Source of the DNA: G963667855 sp963667855
Lineage (GTDB): Bacteria; Planctomycetota; Phycisphaerae; UBA1845
Direction of reading: 5' to 3'
DNA: 64,000 nucleotides
NCBI GenBank assembly: GCA_963667855.2
Contig: CAXXKI010000006.1
Location: forward strand, 1 to 64,000
Both the position numbers and the translations under genes were made by a program. The notes under the pieces were generated by a model, which made no database searches, was not told the origin of the DNA, and saw only the letters and a list, made by a program, of their open reading frames with translations. Of the stretch, positions 1 through 10,496 are shown one piece after another. How positions within the stretch are numbered: the stretch's first letter is position 1; each line of letters opens with the position of its first letter.

Positions 1-310
1 CCGACTTCCCCAATGCGTCAATAGCCTGCTCCGGCTGGCCATTGAGTGCATGACAACAAGCAAGGTTATATTGAATGCTGCTGGAGAACGGAACTAATTT
101 CGTCAACAGGCCGAAATAGCGAATCGCCTCATCCCAGTTTTTGACCTCATAGGCTTCCCCCGCCTTGTAACTGAAATGCCTCATCTTCATCATGCGCTGG
201 TTTGCCTGAGCTTCAACTTTCTGTTGACCGACAAAGAAAGTCGAGAAAACCGCAATAGCAATCATAAACGAAAGAGGCCGACGATTGTTGAGAACAGACA
301 GAATTAACAT
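1..310 (-). CDS. Secreted TPR-type protein, N-terminal part (cut by window edge)
   Basis: Reading the minus strand from the ATG at 308-310 gives an open frame that runs off the left edge (103 codons seen). The first 35 or so residues form a short N-terminus and a hydrophobic stretch (around MIAIAVFSTFFVG) followed by QAN, which looks like a signal peptide. After that come helix pairs of TPR type: a segment containing AGEAYEVKNWDEAIRYF, then one containing IQYNLACCHALNGQPEQAID. These match the TPR pattern of small and aromatic positions (W/Y-x-x-A-I-x-x-F and N-L-A-C). No enzymatic motif is visible. It is probably an envelope scaffold or assembly protein, but the function is unknown because the C-terminus is missing. 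It is divergent from cdsA. Confidence 0.72.
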   Translation of the reverse strand, partial: MLILSVLNNRRPLSFMIAIAVFSTFFVGQQKVEAQANQRMMKMRHFSYKAGEAYEVKNWDEAIRYFGLLTKLVPFSSSIQYNLACCHALNGQPEQAIDALGKS

Positions 311-554
311 AGTTCGTTTTTCCAAAAGATCCCGTATATTCCGAAGCAAATACGTTCGCTCCAACAGTGCGAATTACAGATTACGTATACTATTATCAGA
401 TTCCGGCACCAACCAACAGCGGATAGCCCTTTCAGACGGTTAAGCAATGGACATCGCGTCCAAAAACGGCTTAACCTGCCTCGATAAAAGCGACTCCACC
501 ATTCTGGTATGTGTGGCAGAGATTGGACTGAGCATCGAACTAAAAGGCTGTTAA

Positions 555-1539
555 ATGGCTCAACGAATACTTTTTGGCGGTCTGGCCATCTGTTTTGTGC
601 TGGCACTCGTAGGCAGCGACGCCCTGCTCGCTCAAAGAGCACCAACGAGCGGATCGTTGCTTATTGGTGGAAGCCTGATACCGGTGGTATGCGCCGTGCT
701 GGCAGTCCTGGCGACATTGGAGATGGCCAGTTTTTTTCCGCCAAACCGAGGTGTATCCGTATGTCGGATTGGCCTCTCTCTGTAATGCGATAATTGTTCT
801 TGCCCCCTGGCTAAGCAAGGCTGGCTACTTCGGCCGCAGTGCCATTGCTGTTGAAGCAGTCCACCTGCAGTTAGAGCTGGTAGCGTTCAGTTTCCTGGCA
901 ACCGGATTTCTGGCCGTATTTAAAAGAGACGTGGAAAAGGGACTGGTCAATATCGCGGCTACCTGGCTGACCATAGGATACGCCGGACTCCTGACCAGCT
1001 TCCTGACTTTGCTTCGTTGCGACTCCCTACCCGGCGAAAACGGGGCCTGGGTAGTCCTGACGATTATCCTGGTCTGCAAGATCTCAGATATTGGGGCGTA
1101 CTTTACCGGATCGACAATCGGTAAACATAAGCTGATACCGGCCGTCAGCCCGGGGAAATCGGTCGAAGGCATGTTCGGTGGCATAGCGGCCAGTTGCCTG
1201 GTCTCGTTTTTACTTTTCAAGCTGCACCAGAATACTCTATTGTCGGAAGATCCAGAGTATTACGCACCGTTTATCAATCGCATATCGCTGCTGGGTCACG
1301 AAATGACCATTCTGTACCGTAACATGTCGAGCATGCAAGCTATTATATTTGGGGCAGTTATGGCGATAGTCGGCCAATTGGGCGATCTGGTGGAGTCCGT
1401 ATTCAAGCGATCAGCGGGTACCAAGGATTCGGCGAAAATCCTGCCGGAATTTGGCGGTGTGCTCGATATCATGGACAGCCCCCTGGCAATCGCCCCGGTA
1501 GCATGGTTCCTTCTTACGCGAGTATGGGGAGTGGTGTAG
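555..1539 (+). CDS. cdsA: Phosphatidate cytidylyltransferase CdsA, interrupted by a +1 frameshift
   Basis: CdsA makes CDP-diacylglycerol from phosphatidic acid and CTP at the membrane, the entry step to phospholipids. Two overlapping frames together make one protein of about 327 residues. The first (555 to about 737) starts at an ATG preceded by AAAGG at 543-547 and carries two hydrophobic helices. The second carries the rest, with many membrane helices and the C-terminal family signature SVFKRSAGTKDSAKILPEFG followed by GVLDIMDS. The frames join at a run of seven T at 731-737. With six T the reading becomes EMASFFRQTEVYPYVGL with no break. The signature differs from the textbook form: the usual His of HGG is Phe, and the Arg of D-R-x-D is Ile. 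A GTG at 751 could start a shorter product, but this would lose the N-terminal helices. An assembly indel is the simplest explanation. Confidence 0.8.
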
Positions 1540-1657
1540 AATACTCATCGGTTATAATGGCAACCACGGATGGGACGTCTTCCAACTGGTTGCGGACAAG
1601 GAAGCATAACCTGTCGACCAGTTAACATTAGTTGATATTTGGATTGGTTCTGGAAAG

Positions 1658-2608
1658 TTGGAATTAACACTATCGATCGACAACGCCAATAAGAGACAGA
1701 TCCTGTTTGGACCAGCCGACCGGAATCTGCGGGTAATACGTAATACTCTCAATGTTCAGATATCCGCCAGGGAAAAATCGATCAAGATAAGCGGTAGAAA
1801 CGATTTGGTAGGTAAAGCCGCAGCGGTTCTGGAGATGCTACAGGAGCAAATCAGAGCGGGAGAACCTATCACCGACGACGATGTGACAAACGCTATCGCC
1901 AGTGCGGGAACCGTTGCTACGAAAGAAGAGGCTAAAGACACCCGGGCAATCGATGTATACACATCCAACGTGCTGATACTGCCCAAAACAGAGGGACAGG
2001 CGGGTTATATCGACGCAATTCGCAAAAACGATCTCACAATCTGCACGGGAGCGGCCGGTACCGGGAAAACTTACGTCGCGGTTGCCGTCTGCATATCAAT
2101 GCTTAAGGCAAGGGAAATCCGGCGGCTTGTATTGGTTCGTCCGGCAGTTGAAGCGGGAGAAAAATTGGGTTACCTGCCCGGCGATATGCAGGCAAAGGTC
2201 AACCCCTATTTGCGACCGTTGTTCGACGCGATGCACGACATGATGAGCTTCGATCAATTGCAGCGTTTCATGGACAACGACACGATCGAAGTAATTCCAT
2301 TGGCTTTCATGCGCGGTCGGACACTGAACAACTGTGCGGTAATCCTGGATGAAGCTCAGAATGCGACTCCATCTCAGATGCTTATGTTCCTCACTCGTCT
2401 GGGACACCATAGCAAGATGATCGTAACCGGTGACGCATCGCAAACTGACCTACCTAGCGGTCAACTAAGCGGGATTGTCGACGCTATTCAGAGGCTGAAA
2501 GGGCTGAAAAACGTCGGAATCGTTCACTTGGACAGGGCAGATATAGTTCGTCACCGTCTGGTTCAGAGTATTGTAGAAGCGTACGGAGATGGCGTTAGGG
2601 GCCAATAA
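1658..2608 (+). CDS. phoH: PhoH-family ATPase (PhoH-like/YbeZ type)
   Basis: A 316-residue P-loop NTPase of the PhoH/YbeZ family, linked in other bacteria to RNA metabolism together with YbeY. The N-terminal 65 residues look like a small KH-type RNA-binding fold. The ATPase core has a Walker A at residues 131-138 (GAAGTGKT) and a Walker B at about 227-234 (CAVILDEAQ). The sensor region VTGDASQTDLPSG follows at about 256-268. The start is a TTG at 1658. The purine-rich GGAAAG just upstream is too close to be an ideal ribosome site, so the start is uncertain by a few codons. The neighbours (7TM-HD protein, ybeY, CorC-type protein) are the usual company of ybeZ. Length is normal. Confidence 0.92.
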   Translation: MELTLSIDNANKRQILFGPADRNLRVIRNTLNVQISAREKSIKISGRNDLVGKAAAVLEMLQEQIRAGEPITDDDVTNAIASAGTVATKEEAKDTRAIDVYTSNVLILPKTEGQAGYIDAIRKNDLTICTGAAGTGKTYVAVAVCISMLKAREIRRLVLVRPAVEAGEKLGYLPGDMQAKVNPYLRPLFDAMHDMMSFDQLQRFMDNDTIEVIPLAFMRGRTLNNCAVILDEAQNATPSQMLMFLTRLGHHSKMIVTGDASQTDLPSGQLSGIVDAIQRLKGLKNVGIVHLDRADIVRHRLVQSIVEAYGDGVRGQ

Positions 2609-2725
2609 TAACATATTGAATAACATTGTGACGAAAGTTGTGGTATCGGAATGGAGTACCGGTGAACTGATAACCGATCTTAGTCCAGATGCTCCATTTA
2701 ATTGGATAGCAGGAGAAGATCCACC

Positions 2726-5131
2726 GTGTTTGGCCTGACAAAAAAACGCAAGATACGGCGCCAGAGAGCGAAGCAATTCAAAGCGGAATCCACGGTATCG
2801 GCGTGGGAAGCTTTTGTGCGCGTCGTGGGCATTTGGCCCACGATAACTACTATAGCTTTTCTGGGATTGATCGGCGCGGCGATGTCGATTGGCGAACGAA
2901 CGATACCCTACTCGCTTAACGAGCCGATCGGACAACCAATCGTCGCCCGGGTGGATTTCACCCAGGACGACCCGGAACAGGCGGCAGCGAATAAGCTTGC
3001 CGCTCGTGAAGCGGTACCGAATTACTATCGTGTGAATAACGATCTTATTGATCGTATTGCCGGAGATTTGACGGCGATCTTTCAGGCCGCCCAGGTCGAG
3101 TCATTTGAATTATTCCAAAAACACGCAGCAGAAGCGTTTTGGTCACCGGACGCAGGACTCTACCGATACTTGAACAATGCTGACGAAGCTAAGAAAACAG
3201 TATTCCAGAATTCGCTGAATAGCCTGAAAACAGCTCTTGCGAAAGAACGAATCGCCAGACCCACAGCTGAAGAACGTCGTGATCCACCGTCCACCGCTCT
3301 TGAAGTGGTGGTACTAAGTACTTCAGAAACGGAAAAAGGCGAAGAGGTCCAGGAAGAAACGATTGCCACGATTCAGTTAATCCAGATGGTCAGCAAAGAC
3401 GCAGTGGCGGGTCGCGTTCAAATCCTATTACAGAAATTCCCTCCGGACATGCGAAAGACAGCCGGCGAAGTGCTTACTCACAGATTGAGCGAGCAACCGA
3501 CGCTGGTTTTTGATGAAAAACTGACCCACGAGCGCATGGCAGCCAAAGAAAAAAACGCCGCTCCCGGAGTAAAAAGTTTCGAACAGGGGAAGCCATTTGT
3601 TTTTCCACGGTATAAAGAAGAGGATGGTCTGCCTCAGCGAGAAGAACTCGGTCTGGCTCCGACAGATATTGAACTGCTCACTTTGGAGCAACAGGCTTAT
3701 CAGAATTTCCTAAATAGCGAAGACCCGGAGGCTGTAGCGCTGCGAACGCAACAGAGATACGAACAAATCGGAACAGGCGTAATCCTGGCGATCCTTTGTA
3801 TCTCGCTGTTTGTCTATGTTGGGTTATACCAACCGCGAATACTCGAAGTCAGAACGCGAACTATCGCCTTTGCGGGATTGCTTCTGGCATGTTTCTTCGC
3901 GGTCCGCTTGATCGATGTGCGTCTGACGCGTCCGGAATTCATACTGACTCCGGTTTTGCTGGCAGCTTCCATACTCACCATAGCCTACCCTCGCCGGTTC
4001 GCCTGCGGGGCGACGATTATTTTCGTAATAATGGTTTCGGTGGTGATTCGGGCAAACATGGGTATAACCATAACATTGATGGCCGGCGGTTACGTAACCG
4101 CGCTTATGTTAAACCACATTCGAACAAGAACGAAAATCCTTACCGCCGGCTTGTTGACCGGATTACTGGTAGCGACAACTTCCTTCGCATTCGGCCTTAT
4201 CGACCGGCAGGAGTTGGGATTCGCGTTATCGAAAGCGTATATAGCCGCAGCATGTGCGGTGTTGGCCGCGTTGATCATCCAGGGAATCCTCCCGTTCGTA
4301 GAACGAATCTTCAAAGTGGCTACGGCTTTGACATTGCTGGAATATCGTGACGCGAATCGCCCGCTTCTTCAAAGGCTGGCACGCGAAGCCCCCGGCACCT
4401 ACAACCATTCGCTGGTACTGGGAACAATGGCAGAAGCAGCCTGCGAAGCAATCGGCGCAAACGGGCTGCTCGCCCACGTGGGGTCTCTATATCACGATAT
4501 AGGTAAAATCCAGAAGAGGGAATACTTCGCGGAGAACCAGGAAGCCTCGATAAACAGGCACGATAAACTCACTCCGACAATGAGCCTGCTGATTATTCTG
4601 GGACACGTTAAAGACGGTCTGGAGTTGGCCAAGGAGTACGGACTGCCCAGAATTCTGCATCCTTTCATCGCAGAACACCATGGAACCACGGTAGTGAAGT
4701 ATTTCCATACGATGGCCAGTGAAAAGCAACCGAAAATCTCCAGCGGTAAGCACGACCGGGAGGTGGCGGAAGCGGAATTCCGCTATCCGGGGCCTAAGCC
4801 GCTTTCCAGGGAAACCGCTATTCTGATGCTCTGCGACGGCGTGGAGAGTGCCGTAAGAGCATTGCCGGAGCCAACGGCAGGCCGAATTGAGACCGTGGTA
4901 CACCAGATTCTTCAAGCGAGGCTGAAAGACGGCCAGTTCGACGATTGTCCGATTACATTGAAAGAACTGCATGCGGTTGAGGATTCTCTGGTCAAGAGCC
5001 TTTGCCGTTTCTATCATGGTCGAGTAGCTTATCCCAAAGAGACCAAAGCAGCCAAGGAATCGCTGGCAACCCCGGAAGCTGCTCACGATGAGATAAAAGA
5101 GAAAGAGGAGCATACAGAGCCGGCGAGTTAA
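2726..5131 (+). CDS. 7TM-7TMR HD-domain phosphohydrolase (PgpH-like)
   Basis: An 801-residue membrane protein with the PgpH/YqfF layout. It has one N-terminal transmembrane helix (about 40-55), then a large extracytoplasmic 7TMR-HDED region up to about 345. A block of about seven helices (about 350-525) and a cytoplasmic HD domain follow. The HD core shows YNHS at about 558-561, YHDIGK around 589-594 and a later EHHG. In PgpH this domain hydrolyses cyclic di-AMP, and the same is inferred here. The GTG at 2726 is chosen because AGGAGA at 2711-2716 sits 9 bases upstream; the frame is open up to a TTG at 2702. The C-terminus is a charged tail. No diadenylate cyclase is visible in this window. 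Confidence 0.9.
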   Translation: MFGLTKKRKIRRQRAKQFKAESTVSAWEAFVRVVGIWPTITTIAFLGLIGAAMSIGERTIPYSLNEPIGQPIVARVDFTQDDPEQAAANKLAAREAVPNYYRVNNDLIDRIAGDLTAIFQAAQVESFELFQKHAAEAFWSPDAGLYRYLNNADEAKKTVFQNSLNSLKTALAKERIARPTAEERRDPPSTALEVVVLSTSETEKGEEVQEETIATIQLIQMVSKDAVAGRVQILLQKFPPDMRKTAGEVLTHRLSEQPTLVFDEKLTHERMAAKEKNAAPGVKSFEQGKPFVFPRYKEEDGLPQREELGLAPTDIELLTLEQQAYQNFLNSEDPEAVALRTQQRYEQIGTGVILAILCISLFVYVGLYQPRILEVRTRTIAFAGLLLACFFAVRLIDVRLTRPEFILTPVLLAASILTIAYPRRFACGATIIFVIMVSVVIRANMGITITLMAGGYVTALMLNHIRTRTKILTAGLLTGLLVATTSFAFGLIDRQELGFALSKAYIAAACAVLAALIIQGILPFVERIFKVATALTLLEYRDANRPLLQRLAREAPGTYNHSLVLGTMAEAACEAIGANGLLAHVGSLYHDIGKIQKREYFAENQEASINRHDKLTPTMSLLIILGHVKDGLELAKEYGLPRILHPFIAEHHGTTVVKYFHTMASEKQPKISSGKHDREVAEAEFRYPGPKPLSRETAILMLCDGVESAVRALPEPTAGRIETVVHQILQARLKDGQFDDCPITLKELHAVEDSLVKSLCRFYHGRVAYPKETKAAKESLATPEAAHDEIKEKEEHTEPAS

Positions 5132-5157
5132 CCTGGGAACAGGTTTTTCACCTCAAG

Positions 5158-5652
5158 ATGAACGTTAACTCAGACAAAGAAGACGACTCCCCCCACGAAA
5201 TATCCATTTCGCGCGAATACGATTGCGCAGAAATTCCGGGTATTGCGGACGAAGATATCGTTCGGGCAATAGAACTAACCGCCAGCACGCATAATTGTTT
5301 ATCCTGCCAAATCTCAGTAGTTCTGGTTGATGACGCCAGGATGACTGAATTGCACGGCAAGTACATGGATATTCATGAACCTACGGACGTATTATCTTTC
5401 GACCTAAGCGAACACGGAGCAAGCGGCATAGATGGGGAAATCATCGTCTGCGTGGATACCGCTCTTCGCGAAAGCAGCCGACGTGGCGGCAACCTGTTGG
5501 GCGAACTACTGTTGTATGTAATCCACGGCACACTTCATCTGCTGGGCTACGATGATCACGAGCAAGAAGCGTACGAGCGAATGCACGCGAAGGAAGACCA
5601 GCTACTGACCCAGTTGGGAATCGGACCGATTTTCGGGGAGAAGACATTATGA
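5158..5652 (+). CDS. ybeY: Endoribonuclease YbeY (16S rRNA maturation)
   Basis: A 164-residue UPF0054 protein. YbeY is a zinc-dependent endoribonuclease needed for 16S rRNA 3-prime maturation and ribosome quality control. The zinc motif H-x3-H-x5-H is visible as HGTLHLLGYDDH near residues 121-132. Upstream, PTDVLSFDL matches the conserved T-D-V-L-S-F segment of the family. The first 20 residues are acidic and not conserved. The last bases overlap the next gene through an ATGA junction at 5649-5652, so the two are probably translationally coupled. The phoH - HD - ybeY order is a common bacterial arrangement. Confidence 0.95.
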   Translation: MNVNSDKEDDSPHEISISREYDCAEIPGIADEDIVRAIELTASTHNCLSCQISVVLVDDARMTELHGKYMDIHEPTDVLSFDLSEHGASGIDGEIIVCVDTALRESSRRGGNLLGELLLYVIHGTLHLLGYDDHEQEAYERMHAKEDQLLTQLGIGPIFGEKTL

Positions 5653-6398
5653 TCGTCGCCATAACCCAAGTAAACCTGACCACAGGTCACCGATCACAGA
5701 ACATATCGAATCTCATATCAGTGATTACCGAAGCAGCGGAGTACACAGATGCGCCGGACCTGATCGTGCTGCCCAATTTGTACGAGGCGAACAGCATTGG
5801 ATCGGCCCCCCATCTGTCAACCAAGGCAATGTGCCAGGCATTTACGGAAACGCTGGCAAGTCAGGCCCGCGAATGGGGAGTGTGGATAGCGGCCGGTCAT
5901 GTGGCATCCTGCAGCCTGGGGTGCTGCCCGTCCTTGACTCTATTCGATCCGGACGGCGACAAATACGGCCAGCGAAGCCTGAAGACCATCGAAGGCCAAT
6001 GCCGGGAAAAGATTGACAAATCTCAATACCTGGTAACCGTAACTCCGCTGGGAGTCATTGGACTTTGCTGTATCGCTCCAGGCGAAAGTACCGAAACGAG
6101 TTTGCCATCCAAAAGTCTCCCCCTCGATTTACTTATTGTCAATATCGGGGGTGCAAAATCGGGTTGCGACACTGAATCGCTAGTCAGCATAGCCAGGCGA
6201 GAGAAATGCTTCGTCTGCTCGGCTAACCTGATAACCAACGGTGAGGAACGGCAAAAAGGAATCGTAATTGACCGAACGGGTGAGGTGATCGCTACGACGA
6301 GCGAAACCGGCCCGTCGATTGAGGTGACCCGACTGGGGATAAAACCGCCATCGGCGGATGTCCTGGCAGCCTGGATGGAGCCTGAAAACGTTGAGTAG
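5649..6398 (+). CDS. Nitrilase-superfamily-like protein with altered catalytic residues
   Basis: A 249-residue protein with the alpha-beta-beta-alpha outline of carbon-nitrogen hydrolases. It shows an N-terminal MIVAITQVNLTTG, a PDLIVLPNLYEAN strand, a middle RSLKTIEG segment and a nucleophile-elbow-like GVIGLCCIAPGE. In active family members the first catalytic residue is Glu in a (F/L)PE motif. Here the matching position is Asn, and the nucleophile region is Cys-Cys-Ile-Ala instead of Cys-Tyr-Asp or Cys-Tyr-Glu. The Glu-Lys-Cys triad therefore looks incomplete and activity is doubtful. It overlaps ybeY by ATGA and its stop overlaps the likely TTG start of the next gene, so it is embedded in the operon. 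Function unknown. Confidence 0.6.
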   Translation: MIVAITQVNLTTGHRSQNISNLISVITEAAEYTDAPDLIVLPNLYEANSIGSAPHLSTKAMCQAFTETLASQAREWGVWIAAGHVASCSLGCCPSLTLFDPDGDKYGQRSLKTIEGQCREKIDKSQYLVTVTPLGVIGLCCIAPGESTETSLPSKSLPLDLLIVNIGGAKSGCDTESLVSIARREKCFVCSANLITNGEERQKGIVIDRTGEVIATTSETGPSIEVTRLGIKPPSADVLAAWMEPENVE

Positions 6399-7671
6399 CC
6401 CACTTTTGATAACCGCGTTCACCTTGATCGTTGTCCTTTTGTTTTCAACGACAATTGGACTTACGTTGCGGCACCCATCACGGGTCAAGCTGGCCGAACG
6501 ATTGAAAAAATCCGGGCGTGAGCATTTGCTGGAAAGGCTGATGGAATCAGCTGACGATCTGGCCACATGTGTCGCGGTATTGCGCGCAGCGTGCTCGCTC
6601 TCTCTGGTTCTTGTAGTATTGCGAATGTGCGAACAATCCCACTTGGGAACAATAATAGGTCAGAACGTAACAGCATTATTGATATCACTGGTATTGGTCC
6701 TTATTTTTGGAGTAACCATCCCGGCAGCTTGGGCACGTTACGCCGGTGAGGCTTTTCTAATCAGCGTGCTCCCCGCCCTGCTCATTCTTGAACGAGTTTT
6801 TTATCCATTAGTATCGGTTTTGAGTCTATCTGATTCGCTGGTTCGCCGATTAGCGGGCGTTTCCGCCGAGGATGAAGACGACGATGCGCGACACGAACGG
6901 GAACTACTTGCGGCAGTAAGTGAAGGAGAACTGCTCGGTGCCGTGGATGAAGAAGAGAAAGAGATGATTGAATCGGTCATGGACCTGAGCGATTCCGATG
7001 TAGCTGAAATAATGACGCCGAGAACCGAAATCGCGGCGGTGGATCAGCGTGCGTCTCTTGCGGATATCAAAGATTTAATCCGCAACATAGGTCACTCCCG
7101 AATTCCGGTATATGAAGAAACCATCGATAATGTGCTTGGAGTAATTTACGCCAAAGACCTTCTGTACATAAAGGACGAAACCAGTTTCGACGCCACCAAG
7201 ATCATGCGTCCGGTACCGTTTATTCCGGAAACCAAGAAACTGCGAGACCTGCTCCACGAATTCCAGAGCCAGAAAATTCACATGGCTTTGGTGCTGGATG
7301 AATATGGCGGAACAGCGGGTCTGGTTACAATCGAGGACATTCTGGAAGAACTGGTAGGCGAAATCGCCGACGAATATGATCAGGACACGCCCGAGCCAAT
7401 AGTTCGAATCGATGATCATACGACCGACGTAGATGCCCGCGTTTCAGTGGATGAGCTGAACGAGGAGTTGGATCTGCAACTGCCCGACGAAGAGGACTAC
7501 GAAACTATTGGCGGTTTTGTGTTTAGCGCAATGGGACACATCCCGGAGGTTGGCGAGCGTTTCACACACGAAAACGTGGAGATCCAGGTGACGGAAGCGG
7601 AAGCCCGGCGGATCAAGCGTCTGCGAATACGCATACAGCGCGACGCGAAAGTCGAAAACTCGAACAATTAA
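6391..7671 (+). CDS. HlyC/CorC family CNNM-CBS transporter-type protein
   Basis: About 426 residues from the TTG at 6391. That codon has GGAG at 6377-6380 ten bases upstream and overlaps the previous stop (TTGAGTAG). A longer start at 6358 is possible but would overlap the previous gene more. The N-terminal third is a DUF21/CNNM transmembrane region. An acidic linker follows, then two CBS domains (including MTPRTEIAAVD and later MRPVPFIPETKKLRDLLHEF). The C-terminus is a CorC_HlyC FAD-like domain (ETIGGFVFSAMGHIPEVGE). Proteins of this family are linked to magnesium or cobalt efflux. Pairing with ybeY is widely conserved. Confidence 0.88.
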   Translation: MSSPLLITAFTLIVVLLFSTTIGLTLRHPSRVKLAERLKKSGREHLLERLMESADDLATCVAVLRAACSLSLVLVVLRMCEQSHLGTIIGQNVTALLISLVLVLIFGVTIPAAWARYAGEAFLISVLPALLILERVFYPLVSVLSLSDSLVRRLAGVSAEDEDDDARHERELLAAVSEGELLGAVDEEEKEMIESVMDLSDSDVAEIMTPRTEIAAVDQRASLADIKDLIRNIGHSRIPVYEETIDNVLGVIYAKDLLYIKDETSFDATKIMRPVPFIPETKKLRDLLHEFQSQKIHMALVLDEYGGTAGLVTIEDILEELVGEIADEYDQDTPEPIVRIDDHTTDVDARVSVDELNEELDLQLPDEEDYETIGGFVFSAMGHIPEVGERFTHENVEIQVTEAEARRIKRLRIRIQRDAKVENSNN

Positions 7672-7908
7672 TAACCGACTTCGGCCAAACTGGCAGCAGC
7701 GAATAGCAAGTTCGCAAATCTGACAGTCCTCGATTAAAGTTACAGCAAGGCAGATTAAAATCCCCGCTCTCGCCATAAAGACATAAACATTTCAGAATAA
7801 AAGAGTTACAGATAATTCACGTTTATTTCTCGAGATTTTTTTGTTTGGCATCCGGTGTGTAATGGGATTCAAAGGAATTCGTGTAGCTTGATGGAGACCG
7901 TTAAATAG

Positions 7909-8322
7909 ATGACCACTGTCGAATTGCCATCGAGGCGAGACTGGCGAGAGGTTCTGGTCGCCACGCCGGGTTCAGAGGTTCAAGCAACCTGGCTGGGTGA
8001 GCTGGACTACCTGCTGACGCCGGAGAATGTCGCCCTCCGCCGTACGACGACGCGTCGGGACGTATTGGCTCACGTAGAATCGGGAGGAATCGACTTGGCG
8101 GTTCTGTCGGCGGATACGGCCGGCAACCGGGGCTTGCGAACGCTGGAGATGGTCCGCAGCATAACTCCCGAGCTTCCGTGCATCCTGGTCACTGCGGACA
8201 CAAGTGCCTCGACATTACAGAGAGCACTTGAATTGCAGGCTTACAGCGTATTCAGAGAGCCGGTTGATTCAAAGCAACTGGCAACCTTATTGATGAAGAT
8301 ACTGCGACAGCAGTTGTCGTAA
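7909..8322 (+). CDS. Pseudo-receiver (CheY-like) domain protein upstream of groES
   Basis: A stand-alone 137-residue protein with the alternating beta-alpha plan of a response-regulator receiver (VLVATPG, DLAVLSADTAG, PCILVTADTSAS, YSVFREPVD). The strand 3 position that normally holds the phosphorylated Asp reads LAVLS, that is Ser. The N-terminal acidic pair is absent, and the usual Lys-Pro near the end is Glu-Pro. It therefore probably cannot be phosphorylated in the usual way and may be a constitutive or protein-binding module. The gene sits 71 bases before groES on the same strand with no terminator between them, so co-transcription with the chaperonin operon is plausible. Confidence 0.7.
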   Translation: MTTVELPSRRDWREVLVATPGSEVQATWLGELDYLLTPENVALRRTTTRRDVLAHVESGGIDLAVLSADTAGNRGLRTLEMVRSITPELPCILVTADTSASTLQRALELQAYSVFREPVDSKQLATLLMKILRQQLS

Positions 8323-8393
8323 TAAAGATTGGTAAGATACGGCCCGTATGGGCTGTGGATTTTTGAAACGAACTCGGTGAAGGGAGTCTTGCG

Positions 8394-8690
8394 ATGGCGA
8401 AACTCAAAATGAAACCCCTCGGTGACAAGGTCATCGTTAAACGTCTGGACGCGGAAGAGATGACAGCAGGCGGTATCTATCTACCGGACAGCGCCAAGGA
8501 AAAACCCAAACGCGGAATGATCAAGGCGGTTGGCAGCGGAAAGATGACCGATACGGGCGAGCGCAGCCAGATGCAGTTGAAGGTTGACGATCAGGTTCTT
8601 TTCAGCAGTTACGCGGGGACCGAAGTCAAGGTGGACGGAGAAGATTACATCATCATGTCAGAAAGTGATGTTCTGGCAGTCATTGAGTAG
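8394..8690 (+). CDS. groES: Co-chaperonin GroES
   Basis: A 98-residue GroES (Cpn10). The family features are the N-terminal KPLGDKVIVKRL, the mobile loop region around AEEMTAGGIYLPDSAKEKP, and the closing IMSESDVLAVIE. It caps GroEL with seven copies. The ribosome site AGGGAG lies about 9 bases before the ATG. groEL follows after 46 bases. No CIRCE inverted repeat (TTAGCACTC-N9-GAGTGCTAA) is visible upstream, so the classical HrcA control is not supported here. Confidence 0.97.
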   Translation: MAKLKMKPLGDKVIVKRLDAEEMTAGGIYLPDSAKEKPKRGMIKAVGSGKMTDTGERSQMQLKVDDQVLFSSYAGTEVKVDGEDYIIMSESDVLAVIE

Positions 8691-8736
8691 CAGATAACTT
8701 ACTTGTCGCAGAGGCGATAAAGGAGAAAAGATAGTT

Positions 8737-10410
<1,674 letters not shown>

Positions 10411-10454
10411 TACCTTTTCCGCCAGGGACGTTTTTCCCTATTGCAGTTATCCAA

Positions 10455-10496
10455 GCGGCTTCGTTCGACTTTCAGGTTGAGCGAAGCCGTTTCTTT
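10455..10496 (+). terminator. Rho-independent terminator after groEL
   Basis: CGGCTTCG at 10456-10463 pairs with CGAAGCCG at 10482-10489. A further short inner stem (TCGAC/GTTGA) is present, and the hairpin is followed by a T-rich stretch. It lies between the convergent groEL and the glycosyltransferase. Confidence 0.7.

Noticed and set aside
304..645. Minus-strand open frame between the TPR gene and cdsA
   Set aside because: It overlaps the cdsA start, has no family features and no ribosome site. It is a shadow of the coding sequence.
8323..8393. A CIRCE-type heat-shock operator upstream of groES
   Set aside because: The region was read for TTAGCACTC and its partner on both strands and none is present.
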